Source: Microbacteriaceae bacterium
GTDB lineage: Bacteria; Actinomycetota; Actinomycetes; Actinomycetales; Microbacteriaceae
Direction: 5' to 3'
NCBI GenBank assembly: GCA_024645175.1
Contig: JAHEGB010000010.1
Coordinates: 1 to 34,398 of the forward strand
Length of the DNA stretch: 34,398 nucleotides
Shown here: piece by piece, positions 27,457-34,398 of the stretch
Position numbering within the stretch: position 1 is the stretch's first letter
Layout of the letters: each line of letters starts with the position of its first letter
Made by a program: the position numbers and the translations under genes
The notes under the pieces: generated by a model
Databases searched by the model: none
What the model was told of the DNA's origin: nothing
The model's input: only the letters and a program-made list of their open reading frames with translations

Positions 27457-29502
27457 ATGTCTTTCGCCGAACCACGTGCCGCACTTGGCGTAAGTTTTGC
27501 CAACGAGCTTGGCACTATCCGTGTTTATTCGGCTAACGCTTCACAGATCTGGATAGTCCTTCTCGACGACGAGAACCCGAGAGAGATTCGCCGCGAGATT
27601 GAACTGCTCAGAGGCGAAAACTTCATCTGGAGCGCCACCTCGGCGGCTCTAAAGCCGGGCATGAAATATGCTCTTCGCGCAGATGGCCCAGAGGGTCCGC
27701 GCCACGCATTCAACAAGGAACTGCTACTGATTGACCCATACGCCCGGGGCATCAAGCGTGAGACCGCCCGTGACTACTACTGTGTGGCGGTTGACAACAG
27801 TTTTGACTGGCAGGGCGTAACTAAGCCAAACGTGCCACTCGACAAGGTCATCATCTACGAAGCGCACGCTCGCGGCCTGACCAGAGGCAACACTGCGCTG
27901 CCAGATGACATTCGCGGAACCTACGCCGCCCTTGCTCACGAAAGCACAATCGCCCACCTGAAGAAGCTGGGAGTCACCTCGGTCGAGCTCTTGCCGATTC
28001 ACCAGATCATTTCTGAGCCGCACCTGCTGAACATGGGGCTGTTCAACTACTGGGGCTACAACTCAATCAACTTCTTTACAGCACACCACCGCTATGCCAG
28101 CCTGAGCGCTATCGAGGCCGGGCCGCAGGCAATTCTCAACGAGGTCAAGACCGCCATTCGAGAACTACACCGAAACGGCATCGAGGTCTTGCTAGACGTT
28201 GTCTACAACCACACCGCCGAGGCTGGCAGCCGTGGTCTCACCTTTAGTTATCGCGGCCTCGATGCGAGCAGCTATTACCGTCAAGACGACAACGGCAACT
28301 ATCACGACACAACCGGCTGCGGAAACTCACTGAACTTCGCGAACCCACACGTTGTCGACTTGGTTATTGATTCGCTTCGTTACTGGACGAACGAGATGCA
28401 GGTCGATGGATTCAGATTTGATCTCGCCACCACTCTCGCGCGCGACGCTTCAAACACCTTCGACCCGCAGCACCCGCTGCTTCAGCGAATTGTCGAAGAC
28501 CCTGACTTTGCAAATTCAAAGATGATTGTTGAACCCTGGGATGTCGGCCTCGGCGGCTGGCAGACCGGCGGGTTTCCTGATCGATTCAGCGAATGGAACG
28601 ACCGCTACCGAGACACGATTCGGCGTTTCTGGCTGAGCGATATCGCAAACGCTCGCAACAGCGGGCACCACGGCAATGGCGTCGGCGAACTTGCCACTCG
28701 CCTATCGGGTTCGCGCGATATCGTTGATGGTCCTAGCGGGCCGCTCGGAGGTGTGAACTTCATCACAGCTCACGACGGATTCACCCTGCACGACTTGGTT
28801 AGCTACAACGTAAAACACAATCAGGTGAACGGCGAGAGCAACCGCGACGGAACCAACAACAACTATTCGTTCAACCACGGTGGCGAAGGCGAACAGGTTG
28901 ATGCCGAGACGCACGCTCAGCGCAGACGGGCCATGCGAAACATGATGGCAACCATGTTGTTCTCAGCAGGCATTCCGATGATTGCCGCTGGCGACGAGCG
29001 AGCAAAGACTCAACTGGGCAACAACAACGCCTATTGCCAAGACACCGTTTTGAGCTGGGTCAACTGGCAACTCAACCAGCACCAACTCGACCTCGAAGAC
29101 ACCGTGGCGCACTTGATTCGGCTTCGAAACGAGAACCCGGTGCTGAGGCCGAAGCGCTTCAACAATTTCGACGAGGCGACCACCGAGTCAGACCTCGCGC
29201 GCTGGTACAACGTTTTCGGGCAGATCATGACCGAGGATGACTGGAACAACAGCGAAAACCGCAGTTTCGCCAAATTGGGCAAGAGCATCGACGAAAACGG
29301 CAAAGTGAACCAGCTTTTGCTCGTTGTTCACGGCACCGAGACAGACATCGACTTCACCCTGCCAAACGAGATCGAAACTGCCGGTTTCGAACTTCTCTGG
29401 GATAGCTCGCTCGAACGCCCGACCGCTAAACCCGCAACCGACAAGCCTGGCATTGTCATAAAACTGCCGGCAACCAGTATTCGCCTTTATAACGTTCTAT
29501 AA
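27457..29502 (+). CDS. glgX: Glycogen debranching enzyme (GlgX/TreX type)
   Basis: A 681-residue GH13 enzyme that hydrolyses alpha-1,6 branch points of glycogen. An N-terminal CBM48-like domain (about 1-130) precedes the (beta/alpha)8 barrel. Catalytic residues are visible: nucleophile D322 in 'GFRFDLATTL', acid E359 in 'VEPWD' and D440 in 'AHDGF'. 'YNHTAE' of region I and the GlgX-type 'NRDGTNNN..FN.GGEGE' loop are also present. The length is usual for the family (~660-700 aa). It is the first of three glycogen genes on this strand and starts from a leaderless promoter divergent from the desulfurase gene. Confidence 0.95.
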   Translation: MSFAEPRAALGVSFANELGTIRVYSANASQIWIVLLDDENPREIRREIELLRGENFIWSATSAALKPGMKYALRADGPEGPRHAFNKELLLIDPYARGIKRETARDYYCVAVDNSFDWQGVTKPNVPLDKVIIYEAHARGLTRGNTALPDDIRGTYAALAHESTIAHLKKLGVTSVELLPIHQIISEPHLLNMGLFNYWGYNSINFFTAHHRYASLSAIEAGPQAILNEVKTAIRELHRNGIEVLLDVVYNHTAEAGSRGLTFSYRGLDASSYYRQDDNGNYHDTTGCGNSLNFANPHVVDLVIDSLRYWTNEMQVDGFRFDLATTLARDASNTFDPQHPLLQRIVEDPDFANSKMIVEPWDVGLGGWQTGGFPDRFSEWNDRYRDTIRRFWLSDIANARNSGHHGNGVGELATRLSGSRDIVDGPSGPLGGVNFITAHDGFTLHDLVSYNVKHNQVNGESNRDGTNNNYSFNHGGEGEQVDAETHAQRRRAMRNMMATMLFSAGIPMIAAGDERAKTQLGNNNAYCQDTVLSWVNWQLNQHQLDLEDTVAHLIRLRNENPVLRPKRFNNFDEATTESDLARWYNVFGQIMTEDDWNNSENRSFAKLGKSIDENGKVNQLLLVVHGTETDIDFTLPNEIETAGFELLWDSSLERPTAKPATDKPGIVIKLPATSIRLYNVL

Positions 29503-29532
29503 AACGAATTGGTCGTCTAGCCCATTGATGAC

Positions 29533-29538
29533 TAGCCT
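29533..29538 (+). promoter_or_regulatory. -10 box (TAGCCT) of glgE
   Basis: TAGCCT ends six bases before GTG 29545, in the 42-bp gap after glgX. The box equals that of argG. It gives glgE-glgB their own leaderless start; no Shine-Dalgarno precedes the GTG. Confidence 0.5.
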
Positions 29539-29544
29539 TGCCTT

Positions 29545-31569
29545 GTGAGCAAAGCGCAAGACATCAACTATCGCCACGAGGCTGCGATCGGCCGCCTGCC
29601 GATCACAAAGGTGACTCCTGCTGTCGATGGCGGTCTTTGGCCGGCTAAAGCCTTTGTTTCTGAGGTAATTCCGTTCTCGGCCGTGGTGTTTCGCGAAGGT
29701 CACGACTCACTTGGCGTCGAACTTCTGCTAACCAGCCCGAGCGCAAAAACTTCGATTCACCGAATGGCAGCAGGCGCACCAGGAACGGACTCTTGGCATG
29801 CAATCGCTCAGCTGACCGAGCAGGGCAAATACAAGTTTCAAATTCGCGCATTTGGCGACGACTATGAAACCTGGCACCACAATGCGTCTGTAAAAATCGC
29901 GGTCGGTGTTGACGAAGAGCTAATGATGCTCGAAGGTGTCGCTCTATTCGCGAAGGCAGCAGGCGAACCTCAGCGCTCGAAGGCAGACGCCAAGAAACTC
30001 GTTGAGCTCGCAGAGAAGTTGAGCGACAAAACTAAGTCTGCAAAAGCACGCCTGGCCGAAGCCGAGTCTGCCGACATTGTCAATATGTTGACAGACGAAC
30101 CAATTCGAAGCCTGATCACTCTGAGCGACGAATTCGAGATTAACTGCGAACGCGAATATGCGGGTTCTGCTGCCTGGTATGAATTCTTTCCGAGAAGCGA
30201 AGGCGCAACTTTCGACGCCAAGACCAAGACCTGGACTTCAGGAAATTTCAAAACCGCAGCAAAGCGATTGCCGGCCGTTGCCGAAATGGGTTTTCAGATT
30301 CTTTACATGCCGCCGATTCACCCAATCGGCAAGGCGTTTCGCAAGGGCCCGAACAACACACTGAATGCAGGCCCACAAGACCCTGGCTCACCGTGGGCAA
30401 TTGGCAGCGAGGCCGGTGGTCACGACGCAATTCACCCAGACCTCGGCACCGAAAAAGATTTCACTGAATTCGTCAAGAAGGCCAAAGAACTCGGTCTCGA
30501 AATTGCTCTCGATCTAGCGTTGCAGGCGTCACCAGAGCATCCGTGGGTGAAGTCGAACCCAGAGTGGTTCACAACTCGTGCCGACGGCTCGATCGCATAC
30601 GCAGAGAACCCACCTAAGAAGTATCAAGACATCTATCCGGTCAATTTCGACAACGATCGCGACGGCATCTATCTAGAGGTTCTTCGCGTCGTGAAGCACT
30701 GGATTTCGCTTGGAATCAAGGTCTTCAGGGTCGACAACCCTCACACCAAGCCGGTCAATTTCTGGCAGTGGCTGATTGCAGAGGTTAACGCAGAGTTTGC
30801 CGATGTCATCTTTTTGGCAGAGGCCTTCACCCGCCCAGCGATGATGCACACGCTCGGCAAGGTCGGCTTTCAGCAGAGCTATACCTACTTCACGTGGCGC
30901 AACACGAAGGCCGAACTCGAGAGCTATCTGACCGAGCTCGCGCACCAAAGCGCAGACTTTTTCAGACCGAACCTGTGGGTGAGCACGCCAGACATCTTGA
31001 CCGAATATCTTCAGTTCGGCGGGCCGGCCGGTCACAAGATTCGCGCAATCGTTGCCGCAATGGCAGGTTCGAGTTGGGGCATGTACGCAGGTTTTGAACT
31101 CGTTGAGTCTGTTGCTCGCCCTGGTGCTGAGGAGCACATCGACAGCGAGAAATATGAATACAAGCCTCGCGACTTTAAAAGTGCAGAGAAAAACGGTCGC
31201 TCAATAGCGCCGCTCATTGCAAAGCTGAACGAGATTCGTCAAGACCACCCGGCGGTGCGACAGCTTCGCAATCTTCAGATTCACTTCAGCGACGACCAGT
31301 CAATCTTGGTTTTCTCAAAGCACCTTGCCGCTGAACACAGCACAACTGGCAAGGCCGACACAGTCATTGTTGTCGTCAACGTCGACCCGCACTCTGTTCG
31401 CGAAACGACAGTTCACCTCGACCTCAAGCGCGCCGGCATTGACGGCAGCGACTTTGAGGTGCACGATCTGCTGACAGATCAAAAGTTCAACTGGACAGCC
31501 GATAACTATGTTCGACTTGACCCGAGAGAAACTCCGGCTCACATTCTTCACGTAACGAAAGTTAGTTAG
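29545..31569 (+). CDS. glgE: Alpha-1,4-glucan:maltose-1-phosphate maltosyltransferase
   Basis: A 674-residue GH13_3 enzyme that extends alpha-1,4-glucans using maltose-1-phosphate. The nucleophile is D397 in 'FRVDNPHTKP' and the acid is E426 in 'FLAEAFTRP', close to D394/E423 of Streptomyces GlgE. The N-terminal domain includes 'GGLWPAKAFVSEVIPFSAVVF' split across strands, and the 'GSPWAIGSEAGGHDAIHP' loop is typical. GlgE is characteristic of actinobacteria. The partner genes treS and pep2, or glgM, which make maltose-1-phosphate, are not in the window. GTG 29545 gives the family start (MSKAQDINYRHEAAIGRLPI). glgB follows after eight bases. Confidence 0.96.
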   Translation: MSKAQDINYRHEAAIGRLPITKVTPAVDGGLWPAKAFVSEVIPFSAVVFREGHDSLGVELLLTSPSAKTSIHRMAAGAPGTDSWHAIAQLTEQGKYKFQIRAFGDDYETWHHNASVKIAVGVDEELMMLEGVALFAKAAGEPQRSKADAKKLVELAEKLSDKTKSAKARLAEAESADIVNMLTDEPIRSLITLSDEFEINCEREYAGSAAWYEFFPRSEGATFDAKTKTWTSGNFKTAAKRLPAVAEMGFQILYMPPIHPIGKAFRKGPNNTLNAGPQDPGSPWAIGSEAGGHDAIHPDLGTEKDFTEFVKKAKELGLEIALDLALQASPEHPWVKSNPEWFTTRADGSIAYAENPPKKYQDIYPVNFDNDRDGIYLEVLRVVKHWISLGIKVFRVDNPHTKPVNFWQWLIAEVNAEFADVIFLAEAFTRPAMMHTLGKVGFQQSYTYFTWRNTKAELESYLTELAHQSADFFRPNLWVSTPDILTEYLQFGGPAGHKIRAIVAAMAGSSWGMYAGFELVESVARPGAEEHIDSEKYEYKPRDFKSAEKNGRSIAPLIAKLNEIRQDHPAVRQLRNLQIHFSDDQSILVFSKHLAAEHSTTGKADTVIVVVNVDPHSVRETTVHLDLKRAGIDGSDFEVHDLLTDQKFNWTADNYVRLDPRETPAHILHVTKVS

Positions 31570-31577
31570 AGGTCAGC

Positions 31578-33782
31578 ATGGTGTTTGGCAAGAAAGAGCC
31601 AGAGTTGCCGTCAATCGACGCCGACACTCTTTATCGAGTCTCGAACGGTTCTCACCACTCACCTCACTCAGTGCTCGGCGCACACCCGGCAGATGGCGGT
31701 TGGGTAATTCGAACTCTCAAGCCACTCGCAACCAAAGTCGCTGTCGAACTCGACGGCGGAATTCAGCACGAACTCGAGCATCTCGAGAACGGCATATTTC
31801 ACGGATTCATCAAGACCAAGAAGGCTCCCGACTATCGCATTGTTGCAACCTATTTGCAGAACGGCGAGCTGGTCGACTGGCGCACAGACGACGCATATCA
31901 CTACCTGCCAACGCTTGGTGAGGTCGACATTCACCTGATCGCCGAAGGCCGCCACGAAGAGCTCTGGAAGGCCCTTGGTTCGCACGTTCGAACCATTGAC
32001 GGCGATCTAGGCGGCAGCACCGGCACCAGCTTTGCCGTCTGGGCACCGAACGCCCAGGCAGTGCGAGTCGTCGGTGACTTCAACCACTGGAGCGGCGTCG
32101 GCCACGCAATGCGAGTCATGGGCTCGAGCGGAATCTGGGAACTCTTCATTCCAGGCCTTGGCGCTGGCACCAAGTACAAATACGAGATTTTGACCAAGAG
32201 CGGTCAATGGATAACCAAGATTGACCCGCTCGCTCGCCACACCGAGACTCCCCCTGCCACAGCCTCGATTGTCACCGAGTCGTTTCACAAATGGAACGAC
32301 GGCGCTTGGCTCGATCAGCGAGCAAAGCGCGATGCGCTAACCTCACCGATGTCAATCTATGAGTTGCACGTTGGCTCGTGGCGCAAAGATTTGAATTACC
32401 GTTCACTCGCGGCCGAGCTGATTCCATACATTCAAGAACTCGGTTTCACACACGTCGAATTCATGCCGATCGCTGAACACCCATTTGCGCCATCTTGGGG
32501 CTACCAAGTCACTGGCTATTACGCGCCGACATCGCGCTTCGGATCACCCGACGACTTGAAGTTCTTAATCGACGAATTGCACAACGCGGGCATCGGAGTA
32601 ATTCTCGACTGGGTGCCAGCGCACTTTCCGAAAGATGATTGGGCTCTCGCTCGCTATGACGGCGAGCCACTCTATGAGCATGCCGACCCTCGTCGCGGCG
32701 AACACCCCGACTGGGGAACCTACATCTTTGATTTTGGTCGCACCGAAGTTCGAAACTTCTTGGTAGCGAACGCGCTCTATTGGCTAGAGGAATTTCACAT
32801 CGACGGATTGCGCGTCGACGCGGTTGCTTCGATGCTTTATCTCGACTATTCGCGCGAGGGTGGCGACTGGTTGCCAAACGAATTTGGTGGTCGCGAAAAC
32901 CTAGATGCAATTAGATTCATGCAAGAGGCAAACGCAACCGCTTATCGTCGCAACCCTGGCATCATGATGATTGCAGAAGAGTCGACAAGCTGGGGTGGCG
33001 TTAGCGCACCAACCGATGGCGGCGGACTCGGCTATGGCTTCAAATGGAACATGGGCTGGATGAACGACACTCTTCGTTACATCGAAAAAGACCCTGCCTA
33101 TCGCGCACACCACCACGGCGAGCTGACTTTCTCGATGCTCTATGCCTATGACGAGAAATTCATTCTGCCTATTAGCCATGATGAGGTTGTTCACGGCAAG
33201 GGCTCGCTGCTGGGCAAGATGCCTGGCGACCGTTGGCAGCAGTTGGCGAACGTTCGCGCCTATCTGGCATACATGTGGGCGCATCCGGGCAAGCAATTGC
33301 TGTTTATGGGCAGCGAGTTTGGCCAGCATTCAGAGTGGAACCAAGAGCACGGGCTCGAGTGGTGGATTCTCGAACAGCCGAGCCACCAGGGGCTGCAGAA
33401 GCTAGTCGCTCGCCTCAACCAGGTTTATCTAGAGAACCCAGCCATGTGGCAGCAAGATCACTCGCAGGGCGGTTTCACCTGGATCGATGGCGGTGCTGCC
33501 GAGTCGAACGTTTTGACCTTCTTGCGCTGGGATGCCGCCGGCAACCCGATTGCCGTAGCCATCAACTTTGCCGGCCACCCGCACTACGACTGGACTCTGG
33601 GCTTGCCAAAGGCTGGCCAGTGGCAAGAGATTCTCAACACAGATGCTCACGAGTTTGGCGGGTCAGGGGTTGGCAACCTCGGGTCGGTTCAGGCAAACGG
33701 CGAGGGCTCACACGGTCAGCCACACTCGGCAAAAATCAACATTCCGCCGCTTGGTGCGGTTTGGTTCAAACCGCAGAGTTAG
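31578..33782 (+). CDS. glgB: 1,4-alpha-glucan branching enzyme
   Basis: A 734-residue GH13_9 enzyme that makes alpha-1,6 branches in glycogen. It has the long form with an extra N1 domain (about 1-120) and a CBM48 domain (about 130-235, 'FAVWAPNAQAVRVVGDFNHW') before the catalytic barrel. Nucleophile D414 in 'LRVDAVASML' and acid E467 in 'AEESTSW' are present, as is the third carboxylate in 'ISHDEVVHGK'. AGAGGT at 31567-31572, overlapping the glgE stop, is its ribosome binding site. GlgE and GlgB alternate in extending and branching the polymer. The stop (TAG) is interlocked with that of the convergent thioredoxin-like gene. Confidence 0.96.
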   Translation: MVFGKKEPELPSIDADTLYRVSNGSHHSPHSVLGAHPADGGWVIRTLKPLATKVAVELDGGIQHELEHLENGIFHGFIKTKKAPDYRIVATYLQNGELVDWRTDDAYHYLPTLGEVDIHLIAEGRHEELWKALGSHVRTIDGDLGGSTGTSFAVWAPNAQAVRVVGDFNHWSGVGHAMRVMGSSGIWELFIPGLGAGTKYKYEILTKSGQWITKIDPLARHTETPPATASIVTESFHKWNDGAWLDQRAKRDALTSPMSIYELHVGSWRKDLNYRSLAAELIPYIQELGFTHVEFMPIAEHPFAPSWGYQVTGYYAPTSRFGSPDDLKFLIDELHNAGIGVILDWVPAHFPKDDWALARYDGEPLYEHADPRRGEHPDWGTYIFDFGRTEVRNFLVANALYWLEEFHIDGLRVDAVASMLYLDYSREGGDWLPNEFGGRENLDAIRFMQEANATAYRRNPGIMMIAEESTSWGGVSAPTDGGGLGYGFKWNMGWMNDTLRYIEKDPAYRAHHHGELTFSMLYAYDEKFILPISHDEVVHGKGSLLGKMPGDRWQQLANVRAYLAYMWAHPGKQLLFMGSEFGQHSEWNQEHGLEWWILEQPSHQGLQKLVARLNQVYLENPAMWQQDHSQGGFTWIDGGAAESNVLTFLRWDAAGNPIAVAINFAGHPHYDWTLGLPKAGQWQEILNTDAHEFGGSGVGNLGSVQANGEGSHGQPHSAKINIPPLGAVWFKPQS

Positions 33783-34398
33783 AACAACATTGAGGTCAAG
33801 CGGTTTCGCGCCGCAATGACCTCTGGTGTCTGCTTGCCAACGATTTCGAAATACTGAAGCAAACGCTCGCGCATCGCATTCTTGTTTTCTTGAGTTGCAT
33901 CGGCGAAGTTAATCAGCAGCGCATCGAAGCCATCTGCATAGTCACCGATCGCGATTAGCGCATCGGCAGCAACGAGCAACTCGTCGAAGTTCTGTGGCGG
34001 GGTGTTGAGCACCTTGTCTACATCTACACCCTGCAAACGCAACAGAAGCTCAACCTGCGCAAGACCCGCGGCGGCCATCGGGTCGCTTGGTGTGTCACGG
34101 ATGATCTGCAAATAAAGTTCTTTCGCCTGAGCGTATTCACCAGAGTTAAGCGCATCTACCGCGGCTTTGTGTTGCGGCGGAAGCTGCGGGGCGGTCGACA
34201 CAGGTTCAACGTTCTCGTCGACAACAACCCATCCGGTGATTGCATTGTTCTCGGCAACAACGAGAATCTTTTCGATTATCTGCTGCACTTTTTCGATGTC
34301 TTGATCGCCTGCGAACAGTGGAACCGGCTGGCCGGCCATCATTGCCAAGAACGTTGCCGGCTGAGCAACCGAGAAAGCCTCTGCAACGCGCTGCTGCT
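33779..34398 (-). CDS. Thioredoxin-TPR (CnoX/YbbN-like) protein, N-terminus beyond window
   Basis: The reading frame is open to the window edge, so the start is missing; 205 residues are visible. The first visible part (VAEAFSVAQPATFLAMMAGQ, then PVPLFAGDQD) matches the end of a thioredoxin fold in the TPR-thioredoxin group ('P...V.G.PV..F.G'), here with P-A-T at the cis-proline region. A helical region with tetratricopeptide pattern follows (ALNSGEYAQAKELYLQIIRD..SDPMAAAGLAQVELL), ending at 'RNRLTSMLF'. Relatives act as chaperone-holdases protecting substrates during oxidative stress. The C-x-x-C site, if any, is outside the window. It is convergent with glgB. Confidence 0.8.
   Translation of the reverse strand, partial: QQRVAEAFSVAQPATFLAMMAGQPVPLFAGDQDIEKVQQIIEKILVVAENNAITGWVVVDENVEPVSTAPQLPPQHKAAVDALNSGEYAQAKELYLQIIRDTPSDPMAAAGLAQVELLLRLQGVDVDKVLNTPPQNFDELLVAADALIAIGDYADGFDALLINFADATQENKNAMRERLLQYFEIVGKQTPEVIAARNRLTSMLF

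Noticed and set aside
33233-33793. 186-codon plus-strand ORF inside glgB in another frame
   Set aside because: Arg/Ser/Pro-rich shadow frame of glgB with no ribosome binding site.

Overview
The window looks like chromosomal DNA of an actinobacterium, most likely a small-genome freshwater member of Microbacteriaceae (Rhodoluna/Aquiluna type). This is an inference from: the actinobacterial gene order iscS-mnmA-ligA-gatC-gatA-gatB, a GlgE glucan pathway, the long E. coli-type ArgG, moderate rather than high GC, very tight gene packing, and many starts placed six bases after a TANNNT -10 box, which suggests leaderless transcripts. No mobile element, CRISPR array or rRNA was seen.

Layout. 1-2980: end of gcvH and all of gcvP (glycine cleavage). 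2977-3954 (-): membrane-anchored alpha/beta hydrolase. 4024-5337: argG. 5369-6450: an A/T-richer accessory island with a small exported Gly/Cys-rich peptide and three tandem copies of an unrecognised ~87-aa protein, the first broken by a stop. 6469-7392: aldo/keto reductase. 7389-8850: an XRE/TPR regulator (-) divergent from a 39-aa exported-looking peptide, with three TTGACAA repeats at an exact 10-bp period between them. 9002-9805: SDR dehydrogenase behind an inverted-repeat operator. 9802-12531 (-): a class-III aminotransferase, then terC and phnA-like. 12532-13028: mostly non-coding, with a 39-codon hydrophobic ORF (-) that has a perfect but potentially sequestered ribosome binding site. 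13029-13573: DoxX-like protein and tRNA-Arg. 13663-15415: collagen-like secreted protein and a second aldo/keto reductase. 15498-18731: RND permease. 18790-19389: orn. 19543-19616 (-): tRNA-His. 19684-27407 (-): gatB, gatA, gatC, ligA, mnmA and iscS. 27457-33782: glgX-glgE-glgB. 33779-34398 (-): TPR-thioredoxin, cut by the window edge.

Functionally this is mainly housekeeping: amino-acid metabolism, tRNA amidation and thiolation, DNA ligation, nanoRNA turnover and glycogen metabolism. The accessory interest lies in small genes. The strongest candidate for a new system is the regulator/peptide pair at 7389-8850, which has the layout of an RRNPP-type peptide quorum-sensing locus. Next are the tandem small-protein cluster (5369-6450) and the hydrophobic small ORF at 12727-12846. 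All four convergent protein-gene pairs interlock their stop codons in exactly four bases.
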